A DNA stretch of 64,000 nucleotides. Origin: Prostheceraeus crozeri (taxonomy: Eukaryota; Platyhelminthes; Polycladida; Euryleptidae). A program made the translations under genes and the position numbers. Below are positions 23,309 to 33,351 of the stretch, piece after piece. How positions within the stretch are numbered: position 1 is the stretch's first letter; each line of letters opens with the position of its first letter. The notes beneath the pieces are model-generated. The model was not told the DNA's origin. It saw nothing but the letters and a program-made list of their open reading frames with translations, and searched no databases. The stretch covers positions 1 to 64,000 of the forward strand of contig CAJQUW010011025.1 in the NCBI GenBank assembly GCA_907163375.1. Direction: 5' to 3'.

Positions 23309-24497
23309 TCAAAATCTCGTAAAATCACCTTCAGCATCCAGTACTGCTTCTACGCGATCACGCATTGAACTGATAAGAGAAGCTCGATAATTGACATCAT
23401 CCATCAGTTCATTCCAAATGACATCAAGCGTAGCAAAAAGTTGGTCACTGTCTTCTGGGTCCTCATATTCTCTTTGGAGTTTCAGTTCCATCTGTGCCCA
23501 CACGTGTTCGATGGGATTCATGTCGGGACTAAATGCAGGCCAGTCTAAGGTAGGGATTCCATTGTGTTGAAGGAACAGTTTCGTCCGGTTCGCCGAATGT
23601 ATAATAATAATAATAATAATAATAAAGCCGTTTATTGAAAAGTATACAGCAGTCCCATTACTGGTAATCGTGGGACCCCAGACATAAAGTTACAAAGTGA
23701 AATAATGTCAAGTAAACCATAACAAGAACAAAAAAAAAAAGAGAACTTCTTACCTGAAGCGGTGCATTGTCTTGCTGGAAGATGCCACCTGCTTGAGTGA
23801 TTGTATTCCATACTGGAAGAAGATTACCTTCAAGGATTTCGATGTACTTTTGGGCATCCAATCTCTCTTGAATTCTCACCAGGCTCGTATGTCCATTACT
23901 TGAGAATGCACCCCACACCATTACATGCGCGACAGATCTGTACGGAGTACGGCAGACGTAGCGATCCGTGTACCGATCTCCTATCGATCGACGGACATAC
24001 TGTACTCGTGACTGACCCAAGCAGAATTTCGATTCGTCAGAAAACACCACTTTCTTCCACCTCGTCAAAGTCCACGATGACTTTTCTGTAGCCCATTCCA
24101 ATCTGCGATGTTCATGATCTGCTGTCAAGGCTGTCTTTCTAGCTGGTGTAAATGCCTTGAAACCACCGCTCAGCAATCGATTTGTTACGGTCCTTCTGGT
24201 GCATTCTAGATTTAAGTTTTGCTTAATTACTCTGGCAGCGCAAAAAGGATGGTTCGAAGAGAAAGTTAAAATTTCTTCGTCATCTTCTTCAGTTGTACTT
24301 TTCCTACGGCCACAAGAAGTTCGATTGGTTGCTTTAGCATCTCCACCAGCTGATAGCCTCTGTAGGTACTTTCTGACTGTGTTCTCTGATATCTCGAGGC
24401 ACTCAGCAATTTTAGGTCTTGAAAAATTCGCATGAAACTTTAAGGCGTAGATTTGACCTCTCTGGAATTCAGTCAAATCACATCCACGTGTCGCCAT
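23309..24497 (-). pseudogene. Tc1-like transposase (DD34E), interrupted by a 155-bp insertion
   Basis: Cuts and pastes its own element by a DDE mechanism. N-terminal paired-type HTH domains (residues 1-110: LTEFQRGQIYALKFH, ISENTVRKYLQ), then the DDE core: first D in VVFSDESKF, second D in IFQQDNAPL, E in DMNPIEHVW. By count 34 residues separate the second D and the E when the insertion is left out, so DD34E. The two parts give about 343 residues, the family's normal length. The only interruption seen is the 155-bp insertion within the His codon after NAPL. The start ATG at 24497 leads straight into the conserved domain. Confidence 0.9.
23600..23754 (-). mobile_element. Short retroposed fragment (SINE or LINE 3' end) inside the Tc1 transposase
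   Basis: Read on the minus strand it ends with AATAAA-containing sequence and an ATT trinucleotide tail of about eight units, typical of LINE or SINE 3' ends. A T11 run lies near its start. A 2-bp TG repeat flanks it, so target duplication is minimal. Its 5' edge gives CAGGTAAGA, a strong splice-donor match in the transposase direction, but no AG acceptor lies at the other edge, so it is not an intron. Confidence 0.65.
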
Positions 24498-24606
24498 GAC
24501 TAATTTGCTAATGCTACGATACTGTCAATGATTGTGGTGTATGTAGCTAGCGGATTGAACAGAGTACAGCTCGGTATGCATGAAAGAACAATGAATGGAA
24601 TCATAG

Positions 24607-24800
24607 CATTAGGCCTCAGCTACACTGAAAGCAAAGCAAACACGAGTGTCCCAAGCGTCTCGAGTAACCGCATGTCCACAAGCTATCAATCGCTCTAGTT
24701 TGCTTTGCGTGGATTATGGAAGTCCACAAATGCTGCAATGATGACTTTGTATTTGCTGCAAAACGCTTGGAAAAGCTCTCTGTGTGGTTGAGGCCTAATG
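24607..24800. mobile_element. 194-bp MITE inside the Tc1 element
   Basis: Ends are an imperfect ~25-bp inverted repeat beginning CATTAGGCCTCA and ending TGAGGCCTAATG. If the TIR proper starts at GGCCTCA, the flanking TTA/TAA resembles the 3-bp target site of PIF/Harbinger elements. Non-coding. Confidence 0.75.
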
Positions 24801-25052
24801 GTTTGACTATTGATTAACTTCTAAAGTTCATATTTCACACCAACGAGTAGAAAAAAATGACTGAAATGATAAATTTGTCACTGTTAACATAACTTTTTAC
24901 ACCGGGTACTTTATTTTTTCCTTGAGTGTATACAAGGTAAGTATAGAAAGTGAAGGTAAGTTAGAAAAAGTTGAGATCCTATACTTAAATTTACATCCAT
25001 CATAAAGTTATCCTATTACAACACAAATACTGCCCTATATCAAATGAATGAC

Positions 25053-25292
25053 TCATTCAAAACTAAATGTTTGGTACTCGAGATCCAAATCATGAATTGT
25101 TCTTAACTCGTCATGTCTGCCTCCACTTCTCTCTCCTCTCAATGAAAAAACGCATGTTCTTAAAATGTCAAATCTCAATCTCGTTCTTATGAATCTTATC
25201 ACTTGGCTATACTTCTCCACCTTCTTTGCGCTGATCTTCGCTGCTATTCTTTTATAGAAATTCTTTGCTTCTGTTCCCATCCCACCTGTACA
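25053..25292 (-). pseudogene. Exon-like fragment of a repeat-associated protein
   Basis: The C-terminal ~75 residues of a 240-codon open frame (25053-25775) have a protein-like pattern: GGMGTEAKNFYKRIAAKI, YSQVIRFIRTRLRFDILRT, FSLRGERS. Similar modules recur at the ends of many uncharacterised, multi-copy predicted proteins of marine invertebrates. A TGTACAG|G acceptor-like site on the minus strand falls just before the conserved part. The ~160 residues upstream are AT-driven and probably intronic. The function is unknown to me. Confidence 0.4.
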
Positions 25293-25956
25293 TGAACATA
25301 TAAATATAAATATATTAGTGTACTTGGGTAACAATGCATTATTTTTGCAACAATCACTAAAGAGGTTGTCATTCTGTAATTTATTGCATGTTTGAAGGGA
25401 CTTTTCTGTTTTTCTATAAATTTCTTTTCCTTCAGTTGTTAAATGATTCAATACAATTTTGGAATACCATTTCATTAAAAAATAAAGGCTCAACGTTTCT
25501 GACAGTACATTGACCATTCTCAAGACATAAAAATTATAAAGGTAATTACATGTCAAAAATTCTAAATTCAAAAAGAGAGATGACATCTGGAAAACTATGA
25601 AGTGATACAAATAGAGATATAGTATCATAATATGAATCCTGCAAGCAGAATTGAGCTTCATCATAGAAAGTTGGAGACTATAAATAACATTCAGCTTTCG
25701 GGTGAGGCCCATGTCACGCTTATTTAGAAAAGGGGATTTTTCTTTTATTGTTATGGATTCGGCTATTTGGAGCATTTTTTGTCGAAATATATATGTATAT
25801 ACATAAATATAAATAAATATATAGAAATATAAATCAAATAACGCACCTGCGATTTCTCGGGAGATATCAATTTAACACTTCGGCAATTGACGTAGATATC
25901 TCCCTCGAAAAAAGTACGTTATTTGATGCAAAATTCCCGCATGATATTTTTTCATG

Positions 25957-26066
25957 TAATACACCGAGATCATTGGATGACAGAGATATCTGCACTAAAC
26001 TATGATTTATGTTTATATTGAACGTAATTTAGCTATGGTACAGTGTGGAAAAATGAAGGCAACAAT
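25957..26066 (+). repeat. Dispersed repeat with partial copies at 55.8 and 45.3 kb
   Basis: Positions 25957-26005 (contains GATCATTGGATGACAGAGAT) match 55806-55855. The adjoining 26023-26066 (CGTAATTTAGCTATGGTAC) matches 45267-45305. Two different partial copies joined here imply a longer unclassified repeat family, of which this is the fullest copy seen. Confidence 0.7.
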
Positions 26067-26272
26067 TCATCCCGTGATGTTGATATTCGCATCGATGCAT
26101 GTGAAAGATATTTTAGAAATTTCGGATTCTAATTAACATATTCAAACAATGACGGACGATATTTGCCTTGGTTCATTCCTCAAAGCAATTGTGCAAATAC
26201 ATGACTAAATAAGCAAATCATGGATGAGACGTCTCAACATTTGCTTCCTATATAAATGAAATTATTGACTCA

Positions 26273-26692
26273 GTGGTTATGATCTCATCTCCGCTCGATA
26301 ATGATGCTCAGGGAACTAATCCAGAAAATGTTTCATGTAGATCTATATCACATTGCTCATCTGATGAACCAACGATCGATGACCAAAGAGATTCACAAAT
26401 TGATTTGTCTTGCCATTCATGCAATGCTATCAATCGACGTAAAAGTATCCGTTCATGTAGGAAATGTCACAAATTTTACCATCTACCCTGTGTTGGTCTG
26501 ACACAAAACCAGTCACAAAGTCTACCACATTGGTTCTGCAAATCTTACACAAATCATTGTGACAGTCGGACAGCAGCTCAAGACGGTGATCAACAACTAA
26601 ATATTGCTCAAGTTGTCAATAACAATGCCTCAGAAAAGTTGGATTCATCAGCTGATTGGGATTTAAGTAGCATTATAGGAATAAAGCCATAA
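26273..26692 (+). CDS. ORF with a PHD-like finger, one zinc ligand replaced
   Basis: 139 codons. After an acidic leader it has CHSC (residues 48-51), CRKC, HLPCVGL and WFCKSY, the order of a C4HC3 PHD finger. The eighth ligand position is Tyr instead of Cys, so the second zinc site is incomplete unless the nearby HC residues substitute. Such fingers are frequent in ORF1 of CR1/L2-type LINEs and in other transposon proteins; a host chromatin protein would normally be longer. A TATATAAAT box lies about 20 bases before the ATG. No following RT was found. Likely a retroelement remnant, but an expressed small gene is possible. Confidence 0.5.
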   Translation: MVMISSPLDNDAQGTNPENVSCRSISHCSSDEPTIDDQRDSQIDLSCHSCNAINRRKSIRSCRKCHKFYHLPCVGLTQNQSQSLPHWFCKSYTNHCDSRTAAQDGDQQLNIAQVVNNNASEKLDSSADWDLSSIIGIKP

Positions 26693-26698
26693 TTTTTA

Positions 26699-26739
26699 GG
26701 ACATTAAATGCAGAAATCCGAGTCCTACATTTAATGTCC
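26699..26739. repeat. Perfect 12-bp inverted repeat hairpin
   Basis: GGACATTAAATG at 26699-26710 pairs with CATTTAATGTCC at 26728-26739 across a 17-base loop. A related GGACATTAAAT recurs near 26848. Possibly a transposon end. Confidence 0.7.
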
Positions 26740-28422
26740 GCAAAATCATGGCTAAATTCCTATTTACTCCGACGACCTGACTATGTAATAAAATCTATAC
26801 AGCTGAAATGAAGTGTTTGATATAGAATTCCACTGTTATAATTCAAGGACATTAAATTGTTTTAGAAATTTCTATTCTATAACATTAGATTGTCCAGACA
26901 CTAAACGAGTTTTGGTCGTTTATTGTCCGCATATATCATGGGTATACTACGAGTACTAGAGGAGCGATTTAAATGAGATATCAATCGATTGCATCAGAGA
27001 AGCGTCCTGTTGTAAGATTCATGCCCAAAGGTGCCCTCCGCAGACCATTACAAAAACCGGCCTACATTCCTGCCCAGTCCATTTCAATTGCGCACAATAC
27101 CATTAACATAGATGCTTTCGAGCAACAATGTTGGACATTTTCACGCGCCCTCAAATGTCCTACATTATTACCCTAAAAAATCCATAAGTTTTACCGTGGT
27201 TTTGCGTAGAAGTTCATGATTTTTGGATGGAGTTACATCACCTGGTCTGAACAATTATATCCTGTGCAAGATCATTAAAATATCTTTGACATACACAATT
27301 ATTTAGAATGAGGCCTACAAATTAGACAATATTGAATTAAAGGCATGCGAATGTACTTTGAAAATCAATAAAATGTCGACAGGGCGTTGTAATTGCTTGC
27401 CGGACTATGTGAGTCTTGATCCCATCACTTCTGAATTGGTCACAGCCCAATCCTGTGCTCTGACCTCAATCGAATTGGCCAAGCGTCCCAGGTGTCAGGA
27501 CTACCGATAGCAAGGCCACACGATGGACCAACTCCTCCCATGTCGCCGTGTACTACTCTTTACGTCATCTCGCACATCGCTCGGATTGTGCTTTCGGGAC
27601 TCATGTCAGTTGAATTCACTTCATATGGCGTCTCCAATAGGCTGCTTTGTGTGGTTGACAGTAAAATCACTCGCTTCCTATTCTTGCCTCAATAACTATG
27701 TGATTTGTAAGACAATTCCTTCATTCCTCCAGTTGCTCACGACAACACCTTGAAAGCAGGAGACAACATTTGAGAACTGTTTTGAACAGAAATGGTTGCA
27801 GTGAAGCTGAAGTTGGCAGAAGTTGGTGGTTTCAAAGATTGAGCAATTATCACTGCGATGCCAGATCTTTAAGAGACCCAAAGCCATATGCTTGTCTGAG
27901 AATATTGCCTGTTTTTAAAGTTACCATGATGTGGAGGTTAACATGAAGCCAAGGACTACTCGGCGTTCGCTTCTTGTTAAGAACAGACTTGGGTCTGCTA
28001 CTGTACTGGATTCCGCATATAAGATCACTTGTGAGGAGAATGACTGCGACTAGGTCGATGTTGATGAGACAGCGTCGCAAAGAGCATCATCGAGCGATTC
28101 GGGACAAGGGTGTTTCTCGATCCGAACTGGCACAACACACCATCACGTTGATACAAGCAATATTACTGTGATTGATAAGGAGTCAATGTAGAGAAAGTGC
28201 ATTGCGAAGGTTTTATGGTCAGCTCCATATCCCCTTTCATTTTATTGCATTTTTTGACGAACTACGAAACCCGATGAAATTTTTGACCGATTTGCGGAAT
28301 TTACGGAAAATTGTAGCCCCTGTGATCAGGTCGTTTAAATTCATCTAATCGAAGGAAACACACACTGAGTGAGGCTTGGAAAGTTCGACTTTATCTTGAT
28401 TTTCTTTGTTTCTCACAATGTG
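26740..28422. other. Unassigned DNA with one dispersed repeat
   Basis: No coding signal. Positions 27134-27185 (contains CGCGCCCTCAAATGTCCTAC) match 45573-45632. In the second copy the segment folds into a near-perfect hairpin, while this copy has lost part of one arm. The rest is unremarkable. Confidence 0.55.
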
Positions 28423-28911
28423 ACAGGAGAGGTGGTTTCACTTTGAAAACTTCCCATTGTTTCTCCACGGCTTCTGATGTATTTTTGCATGAAGATTTCA
28501 AAAATCATGGTTTCAAAATGGCGGACAGAAAATCCAAAACAGAAATTTAGTGCTGGATTAAAACCAAGCATTTTGTCGGCAGTTTCCTATGTAATTTGAC
28601 TCGCTCTACTCAAATATAATTGCTAGAAAATCATGCGATTAGCCCTTTTCAAGAAAATGACGGAAATTCAAAATGGTGGACATGAAGCCGAAACTGCCTT
28701 CCTGGGCTAGATTAAAAAATGTCTCAATAATCTCGCCAGCAGATTTGTACATAGTTTGACACACTCAATTCAGTTATCCTTGTTGGACTATCATACGGCT
28801 TTGCGATTTTCGAGAAATGAGAACACTTCAAAATGGCGAACATAAAACCGAAACAGCAGTCTAGGGCTCGATTAATATTAATTCTGTATCAACAACAAGT
28901 CTTGGAGGTCC
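28423..28911 (+). repeat. Left arm of a long inverted repeat, ~157-bp units
   Basis: Three imperfect units start at about 28515, 28670 and 28831 with CAAAATGGYGRACA and continue CCRAAAC...CTRGGCTCGATTA. The arm is the inverted counterpart of 29668-29872, which holds only one unit. Each unit start resembles the CAAnATGGCGGC binding site of YY1. Confidence 0.75.
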
Positions 28912-28978
28912 TAATACTCGTAGGTTCTTAAAATTTCTTTGAAGTGTCATGTTCGCTAGTGTATAAACCAGGGATGCG

Positions 28979-29618
28979 GAGTCGAAGTCAGAGTCCTAAC
29001 AAATGATAGGACTCCTGCCTAACTATGCCCAAAATATTATACAAACAAATTATTTATCCTCGTGCACAGCTGTCACTGTCTTGATGTCAACTTTCTCCAT
29101 CAAACAAAAGCACAGAGACTGCAGTGCATGCAAAGCTTGTAATTGTTGATGGAATGAGCCGTGATAGTGAAAAAGGATTGTCATTTCACTCTGTGATTTA
29201 GTAGAGAAGACAAGCCTTCATAGCCTCGACCACACAGCTACGCACCAAAGGTCACATCAGAGACTAAAGTAAAATACTAGTTTGCTTGAGAACATTACTT
29301 CTTACCTTAAAATTAACTGTGTGTGATGGTTCCTCCATAGCGCATATTCAAATCGAAAGTGTACTCATATTTTTTGAAAAAGGATGGGGCTTTTCCTGCT
29401 TGGTAGAGACTGGAGAAAAACCGTGTGAAGCACACATCAGCAAGTGATGTGCAAAATTGGTGAACTGTCATAGAAAATGATTGATTTGATACAACAATGA
29501 CCAAATCAGGCTCAGGTACTCCTTTAGTAATCTATGATGCAGGTCACCAGAACTACGGCTGATATTCTTCCCTTCCGGAGTCGGAGTCCTATCAAAATGA
29601 TAAGACTCCGCATCCCTG
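28979..29618. mobile_element. hAT-type MITE, 640 bp
   Basis: Begins CAGGGATGCGGAGTC and ends with its complement GACTCCGCATCCCTG. Subterminal GGAGTC/GACTCC motifs repeat inside both ends. The flanking 8-mers are GTATAAAC (left) and GTACAAAC (right), a hAT-length target duplication with one mismatch. No transposase remains. Confidence 0.88.
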
Positions 29619-29667
29619 GTACAAACCAAATCCAATGTGTGAATCAGTGGTCGGCGTCAGATTGATC

Positions 29668-29872
29668 AGATCTCCAAGACTTTTTGTTGATGCATAATGA
29701 ATATTTATCGGAATTGTTTTCATCCAGCACTAGAATTCAGTTTCGGTTTTTCTGTCCGCCATTTTGAATTTTCGTAATTTTCTCGAAAAGGACTACTTGT
29801 GTGATTTTTAAGCCATCAGAAACCGTCGAGAAATATATTAAGAAATTTTCATAATGAAACCGCTTCTCCTGG
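29668..29872 (-). repeat. Right arm of the long inverted repeat
   Basis: Reverse-complement counterpart of 28423-28911, with matching outer end (AGGAGAAGCGGTTTCA versus AGGAGAGGTGGTTTCA) and inner end (CAACAAAAAGTCTTGGAGAT versus CAACAACAAGTCTTGGAGGT). The arms enclose the hAT MITE. Confidence 0.75.
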
Positions 29873-30444
29873 TACACCGTGTTCTGATCTTCGTATTCTA
29901 TTTGTGCGCATAACTTTGGTTTTCTCTTTCTACATTATATCACGATTTACTATCAGCTTACTGGTCTGGTCTTTCGTGTCTACATAGTCTGTTCCTGTGA
30001 GCTGTCATCAATGACAACGTCTCTTTTCACCTGCCTGGCGATGGACACCGATGGTGTTCGAAAGATCTCGCAATACTTTCTGATATGACAATCATACTGC
30101 TTTGACGGGATTCCCTCCTGTGTTAGTCGACGTAGCGTCCACTGCCGAAACGGAGGAGGGGAATGCTCACTAATCGCTATTGAAACGTGAGTTGGTAATG
30201 CCTCAGAGATGAATTTCAAAGATAATTGCGTCCATTTCCAAGATAATAGTTTCCCGGATGGTAGGTGTGAACAAGATGTCAGTTGGCATGTGTTGGCAAG
30301 AGGAATCCTCCTTCACAAGATAGAGAAATGAGAAGTATGAGTTGAACCATTGAGAGTCCATACCAGTCATTAATTCTACACTGTCTGCAGAGCAGTAAAT
30401 GAGACCGAGTGTGAAGGCTTGACGACGAGCAATCAACAGAGATT
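29873..30444. other. Unassigned DNA
   Basis: Two minus frames of 77-79 codons without known motifs. No repeat partner was seen. Confidence 0.4.
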
Positions 30445-30662
30445 AGGTCAGAGAAAACATAGAACCTCTCATTTCACCAAAACTCCAATCTGCGTCCCAG
30501 TGAATTAAGATGTGTTTTGCTTTGATCATGTTTGACAGGAAGAGGAGCTCACTAGAGCTCGGAAGACGCGCAGATTCGTAGTAGTCATGGGGTGCACATC
30601 ATCGTGAAAGTCTCATTTTCGTCCTCGTTCCCTTCAGAAACTCGCTCTCGCTGCAGAACTAT
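30445..30662 (+). repeat. Solitary half copy of the foldback repeat
   Basis: Matches 44315-44537 over about 220 bp, with shared blocks GTCAGAGAAAACATA, AATCTGCG, CAGATTCGTAGTA and GTGAAAGTCTCATTTTCG. Diverged by roughly a quarter of positions. Confidence 0.75.
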
Positions 30663-30893
30663 TAAGTGAGTTAAAAGACTGTATGTTGAAGGAATATTCT
30701 ATGTTGAGTTATGAAAGCTATGTTAAATATGTGGGAATGTTCCAACATGAATTAGTCAGAGATTTTGTCTGCTACTGTTACCTTTAGTGATGATAACAAA
30801 CGTGGATGAAGCAACTGCACTTTGCAGCATGGTCCTATTTCATTCCAGACATCGCAAGTAGATTTAGTTTTGAAGAAATTTGACCCGCTGCAT

Positions 30894-31720
30894 AATTTGT
30901 ATAGAAAAGCAAGTGCAAAGGACCGATTCATATATTTCAAGACAGTTAAAACTAAAAAGTCCTATGTGGCTATCCTATATTTTTTATTGATGGCTATTTG
31001 ACCGTGCCTGAGGACAAGCCTTTGCCTGTGTTTGGTCCTGAGAGAAAGATTGTTCATTTGAAGCTCACTTTTATTGATGATAGAACAGCTCAGTTTGTAA
31101 AGCGCTCTATTCGCGCTCTTCTTAAGTGTGTCCCGGTAGTGAAACCGGTTGTTACATTTTCGACCTCTCGTGTTCCGGCTAGTTCGCCCAAGGATAAACT
31201 TCTTGTTTCTGCTCATTCTAAAGTTATTTATAAATTTGAGTGCGCTTGCAGTGGCAAGTACATTGACAGAACAGAAAGAACGGGTCAAGGAGCATATACC
31301 CAAGTGGTTGTTGGAAGGGAGGAGTGCTCCTCCTCGATCCAAGTCTTTGCCCGAGAGCTCTATTACTCGACATTTACTTGCTAATGGATGTGACCTCTCA
31401 GGTGTCAGAGAGCGTGTAGATCCCACGTCAGAAGTGTGCTTTGTTTCATGAAGGCTCTGGCCATTCAAGCGATTGCTCCTGAACTGTGCTTCCATAAGCA
31501 GTTCGTGATTGGCCTTGGGCTACCATGGCAATAGCATTGATTGCAGTCCATTTACCGTCCTTGTCTTACACTGCATGTTATTAAGTTATGTTCCTCTGAT
31601 TAATACCAGTTCCGTGTCAACACACGACTTAGAGCGGACGAAAGGCCTCATAATCTGATTTTAAATGTCACTTTGTCTTGAAATATATGAAACGGTCCTT
31701 TGCACTTGCTTTTCTACATA
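30894..31720 (+). mobile_element. 5'-truncated Penelope-like element (C-terminal GIY-YIG part) framed by inverted repeats
   Basis: Retains only the linker and GIY-YIG end of a canonical Penelope-like protein. About 48 bp at 30894-30943 is the reverse complement of 31674-31720 (shared GAAAAGCAAGTGCAAAGGAC), so the copy is framed by inverted copies of its own 3' end. Inverted 5' junctions of this kind are known for Penelope-like elements. Confidence 0.7.
30993..31452 (+). pseudogene. GIY-YIG endonuclease domain of a canonical Penelope-like element
   Basis: Reads TVPEDKPLPVFGPERK, then a linker (KRSIRALLKCVPVVKPVV), then SKVIYKFECACSGKYI and RTERRVKEHIPKWLLEG. The last two blocks are the GIY-YIG signature (IYKFEC...YI.RT..R..EH). 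The signature crosses from the frame of 30998-31384 to that of 31149-31451 by a frameshift near 31277. A tail with PELCFHK...GLPW follows, as in relatives. There is no RT, so it is non-functional. Confidence 0.72.
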
Positions 31721-31916
31721 TAAATTTAGTTTGTAGATAAATCGTTGAACAAGATAAAGTAACTGTCAACTTTTTGAAAATCTGGACATACAGAAACTTC
31801 TCAATTAAACTATTCGCTCTTATTTCTACATGCGATACATTTTTTAACGACGCGGCATCCTTGCTGCATACCCGTAGCCTACAGCAACATCGGCTGTAGA
31901 AAATGGCTGTTTGACC

Positions 31917-32480
31917 ATCATGATGATTGGACTAGTGTGATGGTGGTGTCTGATAGTCAGTTAGGAGTAACTGCTATGATAAGTGCTGGTAGTGGAAGAA
32001 TGAATAGTTGCCTGAGGGAGATCGATCGGCTGGGATGCAGTAAGTCGATGCAGAGGAAAGAATGGTGTTCGTGTGGGTGCCCGGTCATTGTGGTTCGGTG
32101 GGAAATGAATTGGCGGATGAGGCGGCTAATAGAGCTAGAAGTGAAGACCAAGAAGATGTAGAGTGGTCAAGAGTTGGTGGAAGAAACGGGAAGTAGTTCA
32201 TGTGTGGTCGCATGAAGGATGTGGAAGGGTGTATGGTGAGGGTGTGAAGCACAATTTGAAGAGCAGTTGGTCTCGTGAAGAGAGAGTGAGTATGGCCCGT
32301 TTGAGATCCGGACACTCTCTTGAGTTGGGGACATGCAGAAAAAGAACTGGGATGGATGGGTCCGGCTTTTGTCGTCGATGTGGTGAGGAGGTGTTGTAGT
32401 CTGCTGAGCATGTCATGGAGTGTGTTGCTGGTGAAAGGAAGCGTGATGATGAGTTTGAGATTTCAACTAATAGTTTGTTT
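31917..32480 (+). pseudogene. LINE 3' fragment: RNase H and terminal zinc knuckle
   Basis: Three plus frames together show VMVVSDSQLGVTAM (RNase H region with the catalytic Asp), FVWVPGHCGSVGNELADEAA (the H...NExAD block) and RSGHSLELGTCRKRTG...FCRRCGEE...EHVMEC, the C-terminal CCHC knuckle of many LINEs. Presence of RNase H points to the I/Jockey/Ingi-like group. The element is 5'-truncated, has at least two frameshifts and one stop, and lacks the RT. No poly-A or tail repeat was pinned down. Confidence 0.75.
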
Positions 32481-33351
32481 GTTTTATGTTGTAGACCGCA
32501 GGAGGCTCTGCAGTACTGGCAGTGGTGGAGGTGGGTGAGTCTAGCCTGAGCCAACAACGGCAACGGTAACGGCACCAGCAACATCGACAGCTGTCTGGCC
32601 TGTGGCCATTAAGAGCTCTGGCACCCACAACCTCATCAGCCTCGAACCCTGGACCGTCTGCACCCGCACCCATCTGCGGAACACTAACAACTGAACTATC
32701 CTACCACTGCACAGGAAATTGCAGTTTCATTCAAGTTGAAGAACTTACTGACAGCCGATCGGAGCTGAGAGCTACACGCCCGCCTTGACAGGAGTCAGGA
32801 TCCAAATGAACTGTTGGAGGACCGATTCTCCCTTCCGTGAGGAAACGCTGTTCTGCCTCACTGTCCACTGAGGATTCAGCATCCAGCAACACTGATTTAA
32901 TGTGCGAGCTCAACGTCTTGAACTGGAGCCGTTCGCTGCAAGAAAGTTCAACATGATAATCATGAACGGATTCAAAATAGACAGAATTTCCAATTAAGTA
33001 GAAATTCCAAATGACAAAATATTTTTACATTTCAAAATCCAATCATCTACATGAAAATTAATTTCAATAAAATCCAGAGAGACCAACAAAGTAAAGGAAA
33101 GTAATATAAAATCAACAAGGTTCGAAGCCGATTAAGGTTGTCCTACAATTATTGACCCAAATAATCTGCTAATAAAATGTTGTGTGAATGAGATGAAAGC
33201 ACTCCATCTACAGAGCAATGTAGAAAATTGCGAGTGATGAAGAACTGCGGCACGGATGGGAGCACTCTAATAGTACTTTGAATGAACAGCTGAAAGGACA
33301 TAACAGGAAATCCTTTCATCCAAGATGATGACAAAGTGTTCTTGTTGACAC
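32481..33351. other. Unassigned DNA
   Basis: Short frames only. Positions 32530-32700 are GC-richer with CAACGGYAACGG-type triplets. No domain recognised. Confidence 0.4.

Larger units (their letters stand above)
23153..24930 (-). mobile_element. Tc1/mariner transposon with two nested insertions
   Basis: Terminal inverted repeats of 30 bp (left TACACTCAAGGAAAAAATAA..., right its complement ending at 24930), perfectly matched, with TA on each side. Inside is a Tc1-type transposase on the minus strand. Removing a 155-bp insertion (23600-23754) and a 194-bp MITE (24607-24800) leaves about 1.43 kb, the usual Tc1 size. The perfect ends and the open transposase frame show a young insertion. Confidence 0.92.

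Noticed and set aside
23600-23754. Insert in the Tc1 transposase as a spliceosomal intron
   Set aside because: It has a donor-like GTAAGA but ends in TATACA rather than AG, and carries an ATT tail like a retroposed end.
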